Positions 53,800 through 62,444 of a stretch of DNA of 64,000 nucleotides are shown piece after piece (within the stretch, counting starts at the first letter, position 1; every line of letters begins with the position of its first letter). Source of the DNA: Planctomycetota bacterium (lineage in GTDB: Bacteria > Planctomycetota > Planctomycetia > Pirellulales > Pirellulaceae); assembly GCA_014381825.1 (NCBI GenBank), contig JACNKX010000154.1, positions 1-64,000 of the forward strand. Direction: 5' to 3'. Under the pieces are notes generated by a model, which did no database searches, had not been told where the DNA came from, and saw only the letters and a list, made by a program, of their open reading frames with translations. A program made the translations under genes and the position numbers.

Positions 53800-55101
53800 A
53801 TGACCCATCACGTTTCTAGACGAACGATCCTTCGAGGTCTTGGTGTCACTATGGCGCTGCCATGGATGGAATCGATGCGAGTTTGGGGCGATGAAGCCAA
53901 AGACGCGTCGAAGGCCAGCGAGGCACCGACGCGAATGGCGATCCTATTCTCTGGTTGCGGCTATCACCGGAATGAATGGTGGGCCAAGGGCGAAGGATCG
54001 TCGATGGAACTCGGCAAAGTACTGCACCCGCTGAATGACTTTCGTGATCGCTTGACCTTCATTCGCGGTTTGTACAACGCCGAGGCATTGAAAGGGAACA
54101 TTCATAGCTCGCAGACGGGCAATCTGCTTTCCGGCGCGCCGCTCTCCGCAGGCGGGACGATTCTCTCTGGCACGAGCATCGATCAAGTCGTGGCTCGAAA
54201 GATCGGACATCAAACGAAATTGCCAAGCCTTGTCTTGGGCTGTGAAAAGGCGAATCCGTCGGTTCACAAGAACTACTCGATGCTATACAGCTCGCACATT
54301 TCGTGGAGCAGTCCAACAACGCCAACGCCGCTGGAAGTCTATCCGGCACTCGCATTTGATCAGCTGTTCAAAGACAAAGCGCAACGCGGCGATAAAAGCG
54401 TGTTAGATGCAGTGCTCGCTGATGCAGGCGATTTTCGCCGCGACATTAGCAAGCTCGACCAACAGAAGCTCGACGAGTATTTGAACTCCGTGCGCGAAGT
54501 TGAGCAGCGAATCGCGCAAGCCGGCAAGCGAGGCGAGTTGCAAGGTTGGCGCCCCACGTTATCGAAGCCAAACATCCCTCGACCAAAAGATGGGTATCCG
54601 CAAGATATCGTCGAACACATGCGACTGATGTGCGACATCCTGGTCCTGGCGTTCCAGACCGATACAACTCGCGTCTGCACCTTGAAGCTGAACAACGACC
54701 ACGGCACTTTGCGTTTCCCGCATCTTGGTGTCGACTACATGATCCATCATCTGCTGTCGCATAACGATACAGACGATTGGCTAAAGGTGAATCAGTTCTT
54801 CCTAGAACAAGTGGCTTACATCGCGAAGCGCCTTGACTCGATCCAAGAAGGCGAACGTACCGCCTTGGACAACTCGATGATCATGCTCTGTTCAAGCATG
54901 CTGAACGGTCATCACGATGCCAACCAGTTGCCGGTCGTCATGGTCGGCGGCGCAGGCGGAAAACTCAAAGGCGGCCAGAACCTCGACTATCTCGCGAATT
55001 CTGATCGACAGATGTGCCGACTCTATCTCAGCATGATGGACAAGATGGGCGTGCATCTCGACAAGTTCGGCGATGCCAGGGAGCCGTTGGCGGAAGTCTG
55101 A
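53800..55101 (+). CDS. DUF1552 protein
   Basis: A 433 aa exported protein of the DUF1552 family, related in layout to DUF1501. The ATG at 53800 has GGAG 10 nt upstream and opens a Tat signal (VSRRTILRGLGVTMALPW). Conserved patterns: MAILFSGCGYHRNEWWAKGE, FIRGLYNAEAL, HSSQTGNLLSGAP, SSHISWSSPTTPTPLEVYP and HHLLSHNDTDDWLKVNQFF. The start lies 31 nt after the stop of its usual partner, the DUF1592-type cytochrome. No catalytic reaction is established for the family; presumed periplasmic. Confidence 0.92.
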   Translation: MTHHVSRRTILRGLGVTMALPWMESMRVWGDEAKDASKASEAPTRMAILFSGCGYHRNEWWAKGEGSSMELGKVLHPLNDFRDRLTFIRGLYNAEALKGNIHSSQTGNLLSGAPLSAGGTILSGTSIDQVVARKIGHQTKLPSLVLGCEKANPSVHKNYSMLYSSHISWSSPTTPTPLEVYPALAFDQLFKDKAQRGDKSVLDAVLADAGDFRRDISKLDQQKLDEYLNSVREVEQRIAQAGKRGELQGWRPTLSKPNIPRPKDGYPQDIVEHMRLMCDILVLAFQTDTTRVCTLKLNNDHGTLRFPHLGVDYMIHHLLSHNDTDDWLKVNQFFLEQVAYIAKRLDSIQEGERTALDNSMIMLCSSMLNGHHDANQLPVVMVGGAGGKLKGGQNLDYLANSDRQMCRLYLSMMDKMGVHLDKFGDAREPLAEV

Positions 55102-55104
55102 TTG

Positions 55105-55201
55105 AACCACGAAAGTCACGAATTACGCGAAAGAAGAAGGAACTCTAACGACTCATGCACGCTTTCTCTCCCCTTTCGTGTAATTCGTGCCTTTCGTGGT
55201 T
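55105..55201. repeat. Long inverted repeat, family A copy 4
   Basis: Arms 55105-55133 and 55173-55201 (right arm starts CTTTCGTGTAATTCGTGCCT), with matched substitutions relative to the other copies (GAATTAC with GTAATTC), which keep most of the pairing. The right arm lies inside the next gene and encodes part of its signal peptide (SCNSCLSWL). Confidence 0.88.
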
Positions 55202-58200
55202 GGCGACTCTGCTTCTGATCTCCACCGCAACGGCTACAGAGTTCGAGCTGAACGGTCACAAGTTCACGGTGCCGGAGGGATTTCAAGTTGAACACGTCGC
55301 CGGGCAACCGCTGGTCGCTCGCCCCGTCAGCGCCGACTTCGACGAACGCGGACGTTTGTATGTGACGGATTCGAGCGGCTCGAACGAACACGTCGATGTT
55401 CAACGCGAGAAGCGGCCTCATCGGATTAGACGCCTCGAAGATACAGACGGCGATGGTGTGTTCGATAAGAGTACTATCTATGCTGACAAGCTAATGTTCC
55501 CAGAGGGATCGCAGTGGTTTGATGGCTCGTTGTACGTCGCTGCCCCGCCGGAGATTTGGAAGTTCACCGACGCGGACGATGATGGAGTCGCAGAGAAGCG
55601 AGAGGTGTGGTTCGACGGCAAGACGCTGACGCATTGCGCGAACGATCTACACGGGCCGTATCTCGGACCCGATGGCTGGATGTATTGGTGCAAGGGTGCG
55701 TTTGCAAAGCAAACTTACGAGCGTCCGGGCAGGAAGCCATGGGAGACCAAGGCCGCGCATATCTTTCGGCGTCGGCCCGAAGGTGGTCCGATTGAGCCTG
55801 TAATGACCGGCGGCATGGACAATCCGGTTGAAGTGGTTTTCAGTCCAGGTGGCGAACGCTTTTTTACGACGACCTTTATCGTGCATCCCAATCAGGGAAA
55901 TCGCGACGGGCTGTTGCACGCAGTTTATGGAGGAGCCTACGGCAAAGATCATCAAGCGTTGGGCAGCCATCCTCGCACCGGCGAGCTAATGCCGGTGCTG
56001 GCTCATCTTGGCGCGGCGGCACCTTGCGGCTTGGCTCGACTGGATTCGGAAGGCCTGGGCGAAGGATACCGCAACAACATACTCGCCTGCTTGTTCAACA
56101 TGCACAAGATCACACGACATGTGCTGACGAAGCAGGGCGCAACATTTACGTCGGACACGAGCGACTTGTTGGTCAGCGATAACCTCGACTTTCATCCGAC
56201 CGATGTGCTGGAAGACGCTGACGGCAGTGTCCTTGTCGTCGATACCGGCGGCTGGTTTCGGCTGTGTTGTCCGACGTCGCAGCTGGAGAAGGCAGACGTA
56301 CTTGGCGGCATCTATCGAATCCGACGAACCGACGCCAAGATGATGGACGATCCGCGCGGTGGGGCAATCGCCTGGGACAACGCGAGTGATGATCAGCTGG
56401 CCGAGTTATTGAACGATGAGCGATTTGCCGTACGAAATCAAGCCGAGCATCGCATCGGCCATCGAGGGGCTCGCGCGATCGACTCGCTTCAGCAAGTTCT
56501 CAGCTCGTCGAACGATCCGCACCATCGGTTGCAAGTCGTTTGGGCGCTGACTTGGATTGAGGGTGAGCGGTCTCGCGAGCTGGTGCGCACGGCGCTCGAT
56601 GATTCCGACGAGACGGTACGGCAAGCGGCGTTGCATTCGATCAGTCTCCGGAAGGACAGGGCGGCGACCGATCAACTGACGCTGATGATCAACCACGGTC
56701 CCGCGCACAATCGTCGTGCTGCCGCCGAAGCGCTAGGTCGCGTCGGTTCGTCAGACGACATCGCGAAACTACTCGCCGCCGTTCCCAACGCGATGCGAGA
56801 TGGCGGTGACAATGAAGCAACGGTCGATCGGTTTCTCGAACATTCGCTGACCTACGCGGCAATGGAGTTGAACGATCCCAACACGTTGCGGCAATTCATC
56901 GGCGACGACAACCCCCGCATTCGACGAGCTGCCTTGATTGCGTTGGATCAGATGGAGGAAGGCGATCACTTACTTTCCACAGATGTGCGACCGTTGCTAG
57001 TGTCGCGCGACGAGCTGTTGAACGAGACCGCCTGGTGGATTGCGAAACAGCATCCAGATTGGGGCGACGCCGTTGTGAATGCGTTTCGTCTCGAGTTGCA
57101 GAAGCCGACGCCCGACGAGAAGCTGCTAGAGCGACTTGGCGATCGATTGCAGCAGTTCGCTGGTGCGTCCTCGGTGCAACAAGTTATGGCAGACGCACTG
57201 AGCGATCCAAAAACGAACGAGTCGCTCCAGCTCATGCTACTCGATGCGATGGCGAATAGCGGTCAAAAGCCGCTGCCAGCCGCATGGGCCGCGCCACTTC
57301 AAAAGCAGTTGTTCGGAACGGTCAGCGGCATCCGGACTGCCGTGACGGTCTTGAATCGCCTGAGCGACGGAAAGTTGGATGATAAGACGACAGTGCGGCT
57401 GAAGAGCATCGCGAACGACGAGCGAACGGATGCGGACGTTCGCCTGCTCGCTCTCGCTTCGCTGCCCGCCGGAACGCGCGACATGGACCCCAACATTCTC
57501 AAGTTTGTCGGATCGCAGCTAGACATCGAATCCAGCGTTACGAACCGGGCTTTGGCAGTTGATGTTATCACGTCAACGCGACTTGGCTCAGAACAGCTGT
57601 CGGCCGTTGCACGCGAGTTGCCACGAACCGGAGTCATGGAACTCCAGCCGCTGATGACCATGTTCGCCAAGTCGAGTGATGTGCGCGTCGGTATGGCTCT
57701 GGTGACGGCACTGTTAAAGTCACCCGCAGCAACATCACTGTTCCCCGATCGTTTGCGAGACCAGCTGGCAGGCTTTGGCGATGCGGTCGCAGTGAAGGCG
57801 GAACCTCTATTAGAGAAGATCAAACTGGAGAATCAGAGCAAGTTGCAACGTGTTGAAGATGTCCTCGCCCTACTGCCGGATGCCGATGTACGCCGCGGCT
57901 TGCGCGTGTTTCAAAGTACCAAGGCGTCTTGTATCGCTTGCCATCGCCGGGGCTACATCGGCGGTAGCATTGGCCCCGATCTGAATCGCATTGGGCAAGT
58001 GCGCAAGGAACGCGATCTCCTAGAGTCTATCCTGTTCCCCAGCCTGACCTTTGTTCGCAACTACGAACCAGTGTCCATCGTTACGAGCGACGGAAGAATC
58101 TTTAGCGGTGTGATTCGCGAAGAGACGGACGACTCGATCGAATTGCAACTTGACGCACAGAAGACAATACGGATCGACAAATCCACGATCGACGAGCGCC

Positions 58201-58295
58201 AATCCGGTACGATCTCGATCATGCCGGCCGGATTGGAAAAGCAACTGTCGCCGCAAGAGTTTGCTGACTTGGTGAAGTATCTGAAAGAGAGCTGA
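55155..58295 (+). CDS. PVC-type membrane-bound dehydrogenase / HEAT / cytochrome c protein
   Basis: A 1046 aa exported protein. The signal peptide (MHAFSPLSCNSCLSWLATLL, ending ISTATATE) is partly encoded by the right arm of a palindromic repeat. Then a beta-propeller (about 35-390; FTVPEGFQVEHVAGQPLVAR, LGPDGWMYWCKGAF), two DxDGDG-type loops (DTDGDGVFDKSTIY, DADDDGVAEKREV), HEAT-like repeats (about 420-850; DDSDETVRQAALHSISLRKD), and a C-terminal cytochrome domain with CIACHRRGYIGGSIGPDLN. The ending is typical (SPQEFADLVKYLKES). A distant homolog of the gene at 32444, with a different propeller sequence. Its stop overlaps the next start by 1 nt (TGATG), so they are cotranslated. Confidence 0.9.
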   Translation: MHAFSPLSCNSCLSWLATLLLISTATATEFELNGHKFTVPEGFQVEHVAGQPLVARPVSADFDERGRLYVTDSSGSNEHVDVQREKRPHRIRRLEDTDGDGVFDKSTIYADKLMFPEGSQWFDGSLYVAAPPEIWKFTDADDDGVAEKREVWFDGKTLTHCANDLHGPYLGPDGWMYWCKGAFAKQTYERPGRKPWETKAAHIFRRRPEGGPIEPVMTGGMDNPVEVVFSPGGERFFTTTFIVHPNQGNRDGLLHAVYGGAYGKDHQALGSHPRTGELMPVLAHLGAAAPCGLARLDSEGLGEGYRNNILACLFNMHKITRHVLTKQGATFTSDTSDLLVSDNLDFHPTDVLEDADGSVLVVDTGGWFRLCCPTSQLEKADVLGGIYRIRRTDAKMMDDPRGGAIAWDNASDDQLAELLNDERFAVRNQAEHRIGHRGARAIDSLQQVLSSSNDPHHRLQVVWALTWIEGERSRELVRTALDDSDETVRQAALHSISLRKDRAATDQLTLMINHGPAHNRRAAAEALGRVGSSDDIAKLLAAVPNAMRDGGDNEATVDRFLEHSLTYAAMELNDPNTLRQFIGDDNPRIRRAALIALDQMEEGDHLLSTDVRPLLVSRDELLNETAWWIAKQHPDWGDAVVNAFRLELQKPTPDEKLLERLGDRLQQFAGASSVQQVMADALSDPKTNESLQLMLLDAMANSGQKPLPAAWAAPLQKQLFGTVSGIRTAVTVLNRLSDGKLDDKTTVRLKSIANDERTDADVRLLALASLPAGTRDMDPNILKFVGSQLDIESSVTNRALAVDVITSTRLGSEQLSAVARELPRTGVMELQPLMTMFAKSSDVRVGMALVTALLKSPAATSLFPDRLRDQLAGFGDAVAVKAEPLLEKIKLENQSKLQRVEDVLALLPDADVRRGLRVFQSTKASCIACHRRGYIGGSIGPDLNRIGQVRKERDLLESILFPSLTFVRNYEPVSIVTSDGRIFSGVIREETDDSIELQLDAQKTIRIDKSTIDERQSGTISIMPAGLEKQLSPQEFADLVKYLKES

Positions 58296-60976
58296 TGAAT
58301 CACATAAAGACGAGTGAACCACGACGGGCGCAAATTACACGAAAGGGATGCACGCGAGTTCTTCTTTCGTGTATTTCGTGCCTTTCGTGGTTATCTCTTC
58401 TTCTTTGCGCCAACGGGCCGGCTGCTGCCGATGAAAAGCTGACGTTTGAAACTCACGTCATGCCGATTCTTAAGGCGAAGTGTTTGTCTTGCCACTCAGG
58501 CGAACGGCCCAAAGCCGGCCTCGACCTCTCGACGCGTCGGAGAGTGATGCTGGGCGGCAAGTCAGGTGCAGTTGTACGCCGTGCCGCCGCCGAATCGAGT
58601 TTGTTGTGGGGACGCATCGCGGCGGGCGAGATGCCGCCGAAGGGGACGAAGCTAACCGCCGAGGAAAAAGCAGCGATCCGAAAATGGATCAACGACGGGG
58701 CAGTTGGCGATAAGGGGGACAGTAACGACCCCGTCGAAGGTGCGACAAGCGCGGAGATCACTGACGAAGCCAGACAGTTCTGGTCGTTCAAGACGCCACG
58801 ACAAAGTCCTGTCCCTCGTGTGAATAGCACTCAGCGAGTCGCGAATCCGATCGACGCCTTTGTTCTTCAGCAGCTTGAAGCATCCGACTTGTCGCTCTCC
58901 CCGGAAGCCGATCGCCGAACGCTCATTCGGCGCGTTTACTTTGATTTGCTCGGGCTTCCTCCTTCTCCCGAAGCGGTCGATGCATTTGTCGCGAACTCCC
59001 GCCCTGATGCATTCGAGTGTTTGATCGATGATCTGCTCGCGAGCCCCGCTTACGGCGAACGATGGGCTCGACATTGGCTCGACGTGGCCGGGTATGCCGA
59101 TTCGGCAGGCATCTTGTCGGAAGATCGCTTCCTGCCGCTGGCCTATCGCTACCGAGACTATGTGATTCGTGCCTTCAATAAAGACAAACCTTACGATCGC
59201 TTTCTTCTCGAACAGATCGCTGGGGACGAACTGGTTGACTACTGGCACCACTACGAGAACGACGACGCGCTGTCAGAGGAGATCATTGAAGCGATCACCG
59301 CGACCGGCTACTTGCGATGCGCGCCGGATTCCAGCCGACCCGACTTTACAACGATCAAAAACGCCGATTCGCAATACTTCTATCCGACGATCAACGACAC
59401 GATGCAGATCGTTTCGACATCGGTGATGGGCGTCACGTTGCAATGTGCCCGCTGTCACGATCACATGTTTGACCCGATCCCGCAAGAAGACTTCTATCGC
59501 GTGCAAGCGATCTTCATGGGAGCCTTTCGCCCGACAAGCTGGGTTCCGCAAATGGAACGGCGTCTGACCACGCTGAGTAAATCGCAATTCGAATTCGCGA
59601 CCGGGCGCAACAAAGAAGTCGATGAAAACGTCAAGAAGCTGGAAGCAAGCGTCACCGCACTTCGCGAACAATTCAAAAAGAAGCGGTTCGACAAGCAACT
59701 CGCAAAGCTGCCGGAAGACATCCGCGAGGCGGTTCATGTCGCGCTGACGACTCCCGCCGACCAACGTGATGAAGCGCAGAAACAGCTCGCTGAAAAACAC
59801 GCTCCGTTATTGCAACCGGACGACAAGAAGCTTGACGAACTGTTGCCCGCGGAGTACCAACAATACAAAGAATCGCGTGCTGAACTCACCGACGAAATCG
59901 CGGTGGAACAAGGGCGTCGGGCCACCTACGACGAGATCCGAGCCCTGTACGATCTGCCGGGCGAAGTCGCTACTCCGTTCTTACGTCGCGGCGATGCGTT
60001 AACGCCCGGTCACACGGTCGCGCCTGGAACACTTTCCGTTCTAGAGCAGGCCGTCCCGTTCCAATGGCAACGACCGCCCGCCGAAACGAAAACGAGTGGC
60101 CGACGATTGGCATTTGCTCGCTGGCTCACGGATTCGAAACATCCGTTGACCGCCCGTGTGATGGTCAATCGCATTTGGCGGCATCACTTTGGTGAGGGTA
60201 TCGTCTCGACGCCCGGTGACTTTGGCCGAGCTGGCTCAACGGCGAGCCATCCCGAGTTACTCGATTGGCTGGCTGTCGAATTCGTCGAGAGCGGATGGAG
60301 CATCAAGCAGCTACATCGCATGATGATGAACTCGAGCACTTATCGGCAAAGCTCGACCGCGGCTTCGAACGACGCTTCACAAGCGATCGATCCTGAGAAC
60401 CGTCTCTTGTGGAGACAACGGTTGCGGCGTTTGGAGGCAGAATCGATTCGCGACTCGGTATTGGATGTCGCGGGAACTTTGCGACCGCAGATGTATGGCA
60501 CAACGATTGGTTTGCACGTATGGCCGGACGGCGAAGTAACGGTCCACGATGCGCTCGACAAATACCGTCGTTCAATCTACCTACAATATCTCCGCCTTCG
60601 ACCTGTCACCATGCTTAACGCTTTCGACCAGCCGATCATCGAGATCAATTGCACGGTTCGCAGTCGTTCAACTGTCTCGACGCAAGCGCTGACGTTATTG
60701 AACAGCAAACTGATGACCAACGCGGCGGAGGCGTTCGCGCGCCGCGTGCTCGCCGAAAGCAGCGAGGATGCTGCAACACGGGCCGTGCGATTCGCCTTTG
60801 GTCGGGTGCCAGGGTCGGACGAGCTGCAATCATTGAACGACTTTCTCGCATCGCAGCAACAGTTACATGCAGAGTCGCTCGATGATTCCGCTTCACCGGA
60901 CGAAGCTCGGCAACGCGCGGTGGCGGACATGTGTCACATGCTGCTGAGCGCCAACGAATTCATTTACGTTGACTAA
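58295..60976 (+). CDS. PSCyt1-DUF1549-DUF1553 cytochrome with coiled-coil insert
   Basis: An 893 aa exported protein. The first 40 residues are encoded largely by an inverted repeat: KTSEPRRAQITRKG from the left arm and SCISCLSWLS from the right, the latter forming the signal-peptide core. PSCyt1 with CLSCHS (C63, C66, H67), DUF1549 (RRVYFDLLGLPPSPEAVDAF; QCARCHDHMFDPIPQED), a helical, charged insert of about 130 residues (KEVDENVKKLEASVTALREQ, about 445-565) predicted as coiled coil, then DUF1553 (NRIWRHHFGEGIVSTPGDFG; QALTLLNSKLMTNAAEAF) ending LLSANEFIYVD. It lies between the PVC dehydrogenase (1-nt overlap) and a DUF1501 gene. Function unknown. Confidence 0.92.
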   Translation: MNHIKTSEPRRAQITRKGCTRVLLSCISCLSWLSLLLCANGPAAADEKLTFETHVMPILKAKCLSCHSGERPKAGLDLSTRRRVMLGGKSGAVVRRAAAESSLLWGRIAAGEMPPKGTKLTAEEKAAIRKWINDGAVGDKGDSNDPVEGATSAEITDEARQFWSFKTPRQSPVPRVNSTQRVANPIDAFVLQQLEASDLSLSPEADRRTLIRRVYFDLLGLPPSPEAVDAFVANSRPDAFECLIDDLLASPAYGERWARHWLDVAGYADSAGILSEDRFLPLAYRYRDYVIRAFNKDKPYDRFLLEQIAGDELVDYWHHYENDDALSEEIIEAITATGYLRCAPDSSRPDFTTIKNADSQYFYPTINDTMQIVSTSVMGVTLQCARCHDHMFDPIPQEDFYRVQAIFMGAFRPTSWVPQMERRLTTLSKSQFEFATGRNKEVDENVKKLEASVTALREQFKKKRFDKQLAKLPEDIREAVHVALTTPADQRDEAQKQLAEKHAPLLQPDDKKLDELLPAEYQQYKESRAELTDEIAVEQGRRATYDEIRALYDLPGEVATPFLRRGDALTPGHTVAPGTLSVLEQAVPFQWQRPPAETKTSGRRLAFARWLTDSKHPLTARVMVNRIWRHHFGEGIVSTPGDFGRAGSTASHPELLDWLAVEFVESGWSIKQLHRMMMNSSTYRQSSTAASNDASQAIDPENRLLWRQRLRRLEAESIRDSVLDVAGTLRPQMYGTTIGLHVWPDGEVTVHDALDKYRRSIYLQYLRLRPVTMLNAFDQPIIEINCTVRSRSTVSTQALTLLNSKLMTNAAEAFARRVLAESSEDAATRAVRFAFGRVPGSDELQSLNDFLASQQQLHAESLDDSASPDEARQRAVADMCHMLLSANEFIYVD
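58317..58392. repeat. Long inverted repeat, family A copy 5 (entirely inside a coding region)
   Basis: Arms 58317-58345 (AACCACGACGGGCGCAAATT..., more diverged) and 58364-58392 (CTTTCGTGTATTTCGTGCCT...). The complete element lies within codons 8-33 of the cytochrome gene and supplies the signal-peptide core. Confidence 0.85.
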
Positions 60977-60986
60977 GGATCGCAAG

Positions 60987-62423
60987 ATGAACGACAACCA
61001 TGTTCCACTCACACGTCGCCAGGCGATTTCGCAACTCGGTAGCGGATTCGGTGGTGTCGCACTGGCAGCGATGTTCGGCGAGTCACAGGGAGCCATTGCA
61101 GCTCCGGTCGCAGCTCACTACAACGTGCTGCCGATGAGACCGCACTTCGAGCCTCGCGCCACAGCCGTCATTCAGCTCTTCATGCATGGCGGTCCGAGTC
61201 ACGTGGATTTACTCGACCCAAAGCCGATGTTGACGAAGTACGATGGCACGCCACCGCCGGGAGAAGTAGGCGACGACGAAGCACGCACAACCTATTTGCT
61301 CGGCAGCCCGTTCAAGTTTCGCAAGCACGGCGAGAGCGGACTGGAGTTCTCCGAAATCCTGCCCAACATTGCGGGGCACGCGGACGAGATCGCCGTGATC
61401 CGTTCGATGTTCGGCGAACATCGCAACCACGAGCAATCGATTTGGTTGGCCAACACCGGCTTGATCCGCAGTGGTCGTCCCAATATCGGATCGTGGGCCG
61501 CGTATGGTTTGGGCACAGAGAATCAGAACTTACCTGCCTATATCGCATTGCCCGATCCTAAAGGCTTGTCAACCGACGGCATTCGCAACTGGAGCAACGG
61601 CTGGCTCCCGCCGGTTTACCAGGGAACGCCGTTTCGTTCTGAAGGCATCGCGCTACCTAATCTACAACCAAAAACTCCACGCACGCCGAGCGTTGAACGT
61701 GGACGACTGGATCTGCTTTCCAACTTGAACGAACGGCACAAAGCTGCGCGCCCCGGCGAATTGGAACTCGACGCGAGGATCGCCAGCTTTGAGTTAGCGG
61801 CTCGTATGCAGCTCTCCGCAACCGATGCACTCGACTTATCGAAAGAGACCGCAGCGACGCACAAGTTGTACGGGTTGGATCAAGACAAGACGCGGTCGTA
61901 CGGTCGTCGTTGCTTGATGGCTCGCCGCTTGATCGAACGCGGTGTGCGGTTTGTGCAGTTGTTCATGGCGGGACAGCCGTGGGACACGCATACCGAAAAT
62001 GTCTCTGGCACGCGAAACTGCTGCGAACAAACCGACTTGCCGGTGGCAGGCTTGTTGACCGACTTGCGGCAGCGCGGCCTATTCGATTCGACGCTCGTGC
62101 AATGGGGCGGTGAGTTCGGTCGCACGCCGGGTGCGGAACAACGAAACAGCAAGCAGCGCGGTCACGAAGGTCGAGATCACCATCCGTACGGCTTCAGCAT
62201 TTGGCTAGCGGGAGGTGGCATCAAAGGTGGCCAAGCCTACGGGGCCACCGATGACTTTGGGTACCGATCGATCGTTAATCGAACGAAAACCGCCGACTTG
62301 CACGCGACGATACTGCACCTGCTGGGACTCGATCACGAACATCTGACCTACAGCCACAACGGTCGCGACGAACGACTGACCGATGTCTACGATGCCAACG
62401 TGATCAAGCCATTGATCGCGTAA
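60987..62423 (+). CDS. DUF1501 protein
   Basis: A 478 aa exported DUF1501 protein with the most canonical sequence in the window: LFMHGGPSHVDLLDPKPML (about 63-81), GSPFKFRKHGESGLEFSEIL, SGRPNIGSWAAYGLGTENQN, then GGEFGRTPGAEQ and GRDHHPYGFSIWLAGGG, and HLLGLDHEHLTYSHNGRD at the end. Signal with a twin-arginine-like start (LTRRQAISQLGSGFGGVAL). The ATG at 60987 is chosen because AAGGAT lies 6 nt upstream; a TTG at 60969 is inside the preceding gene. It pairs with the upstream DUF1549/1553 gene and is followed 21 nt later by another one. Confidence 0.92.
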   Translation: MNDNHVPLTRRQAISQLGSGFGGVALAAMFGESQGAIAAPVAAHYNVLPMRPHFEPRATAVIQLFMHGGPSHVDLLDPKPMLTKYDGTPPPGEVGDDEARTTYLLGSPFKFRKHGESGLEFSEILPNIAGHADEIAVIRSMFGEHRNHEQSIWLANTGLIRSGRPNIGSWAAYGLGTENQNLPAYIALPDPKGLSTDGIRNWSNGWLPPVYQGTPFRSEGIALPNLQPKTPRTPSVERGRLDLLSNLNERHKAARPGELELDARIASFELAARMQLSATDALDLSKETAATHKLYGLDQDKTRSYGRRCLMARRLIERGVRFVQLFMAGQPWDTHTENVSGTRNCCEQTDLPVAGLLTDLRQRGLFDSTLVQWGGEFGRTPGAEQRNSKQRGHEGRDHHPYGFSIWLAGGGIKGGQAYGATDDFGYRSIVNRTKTADLHATILHLLGLDHEHLTYSHNGRDERLTDVYDANVIKPLIA

Positions 62424-62444
62424 CGATAAGAACGAGGAAAGAAG

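Noticed and set aside
58364-58430. Lipoprotein signal (LLLC) in the cytochrome at 58295
   Set aside because: The residues before Cys do not fit the lipobox, where a small residue is needed just before it; a normal signal peptidase I site after GPAAA is more likely.
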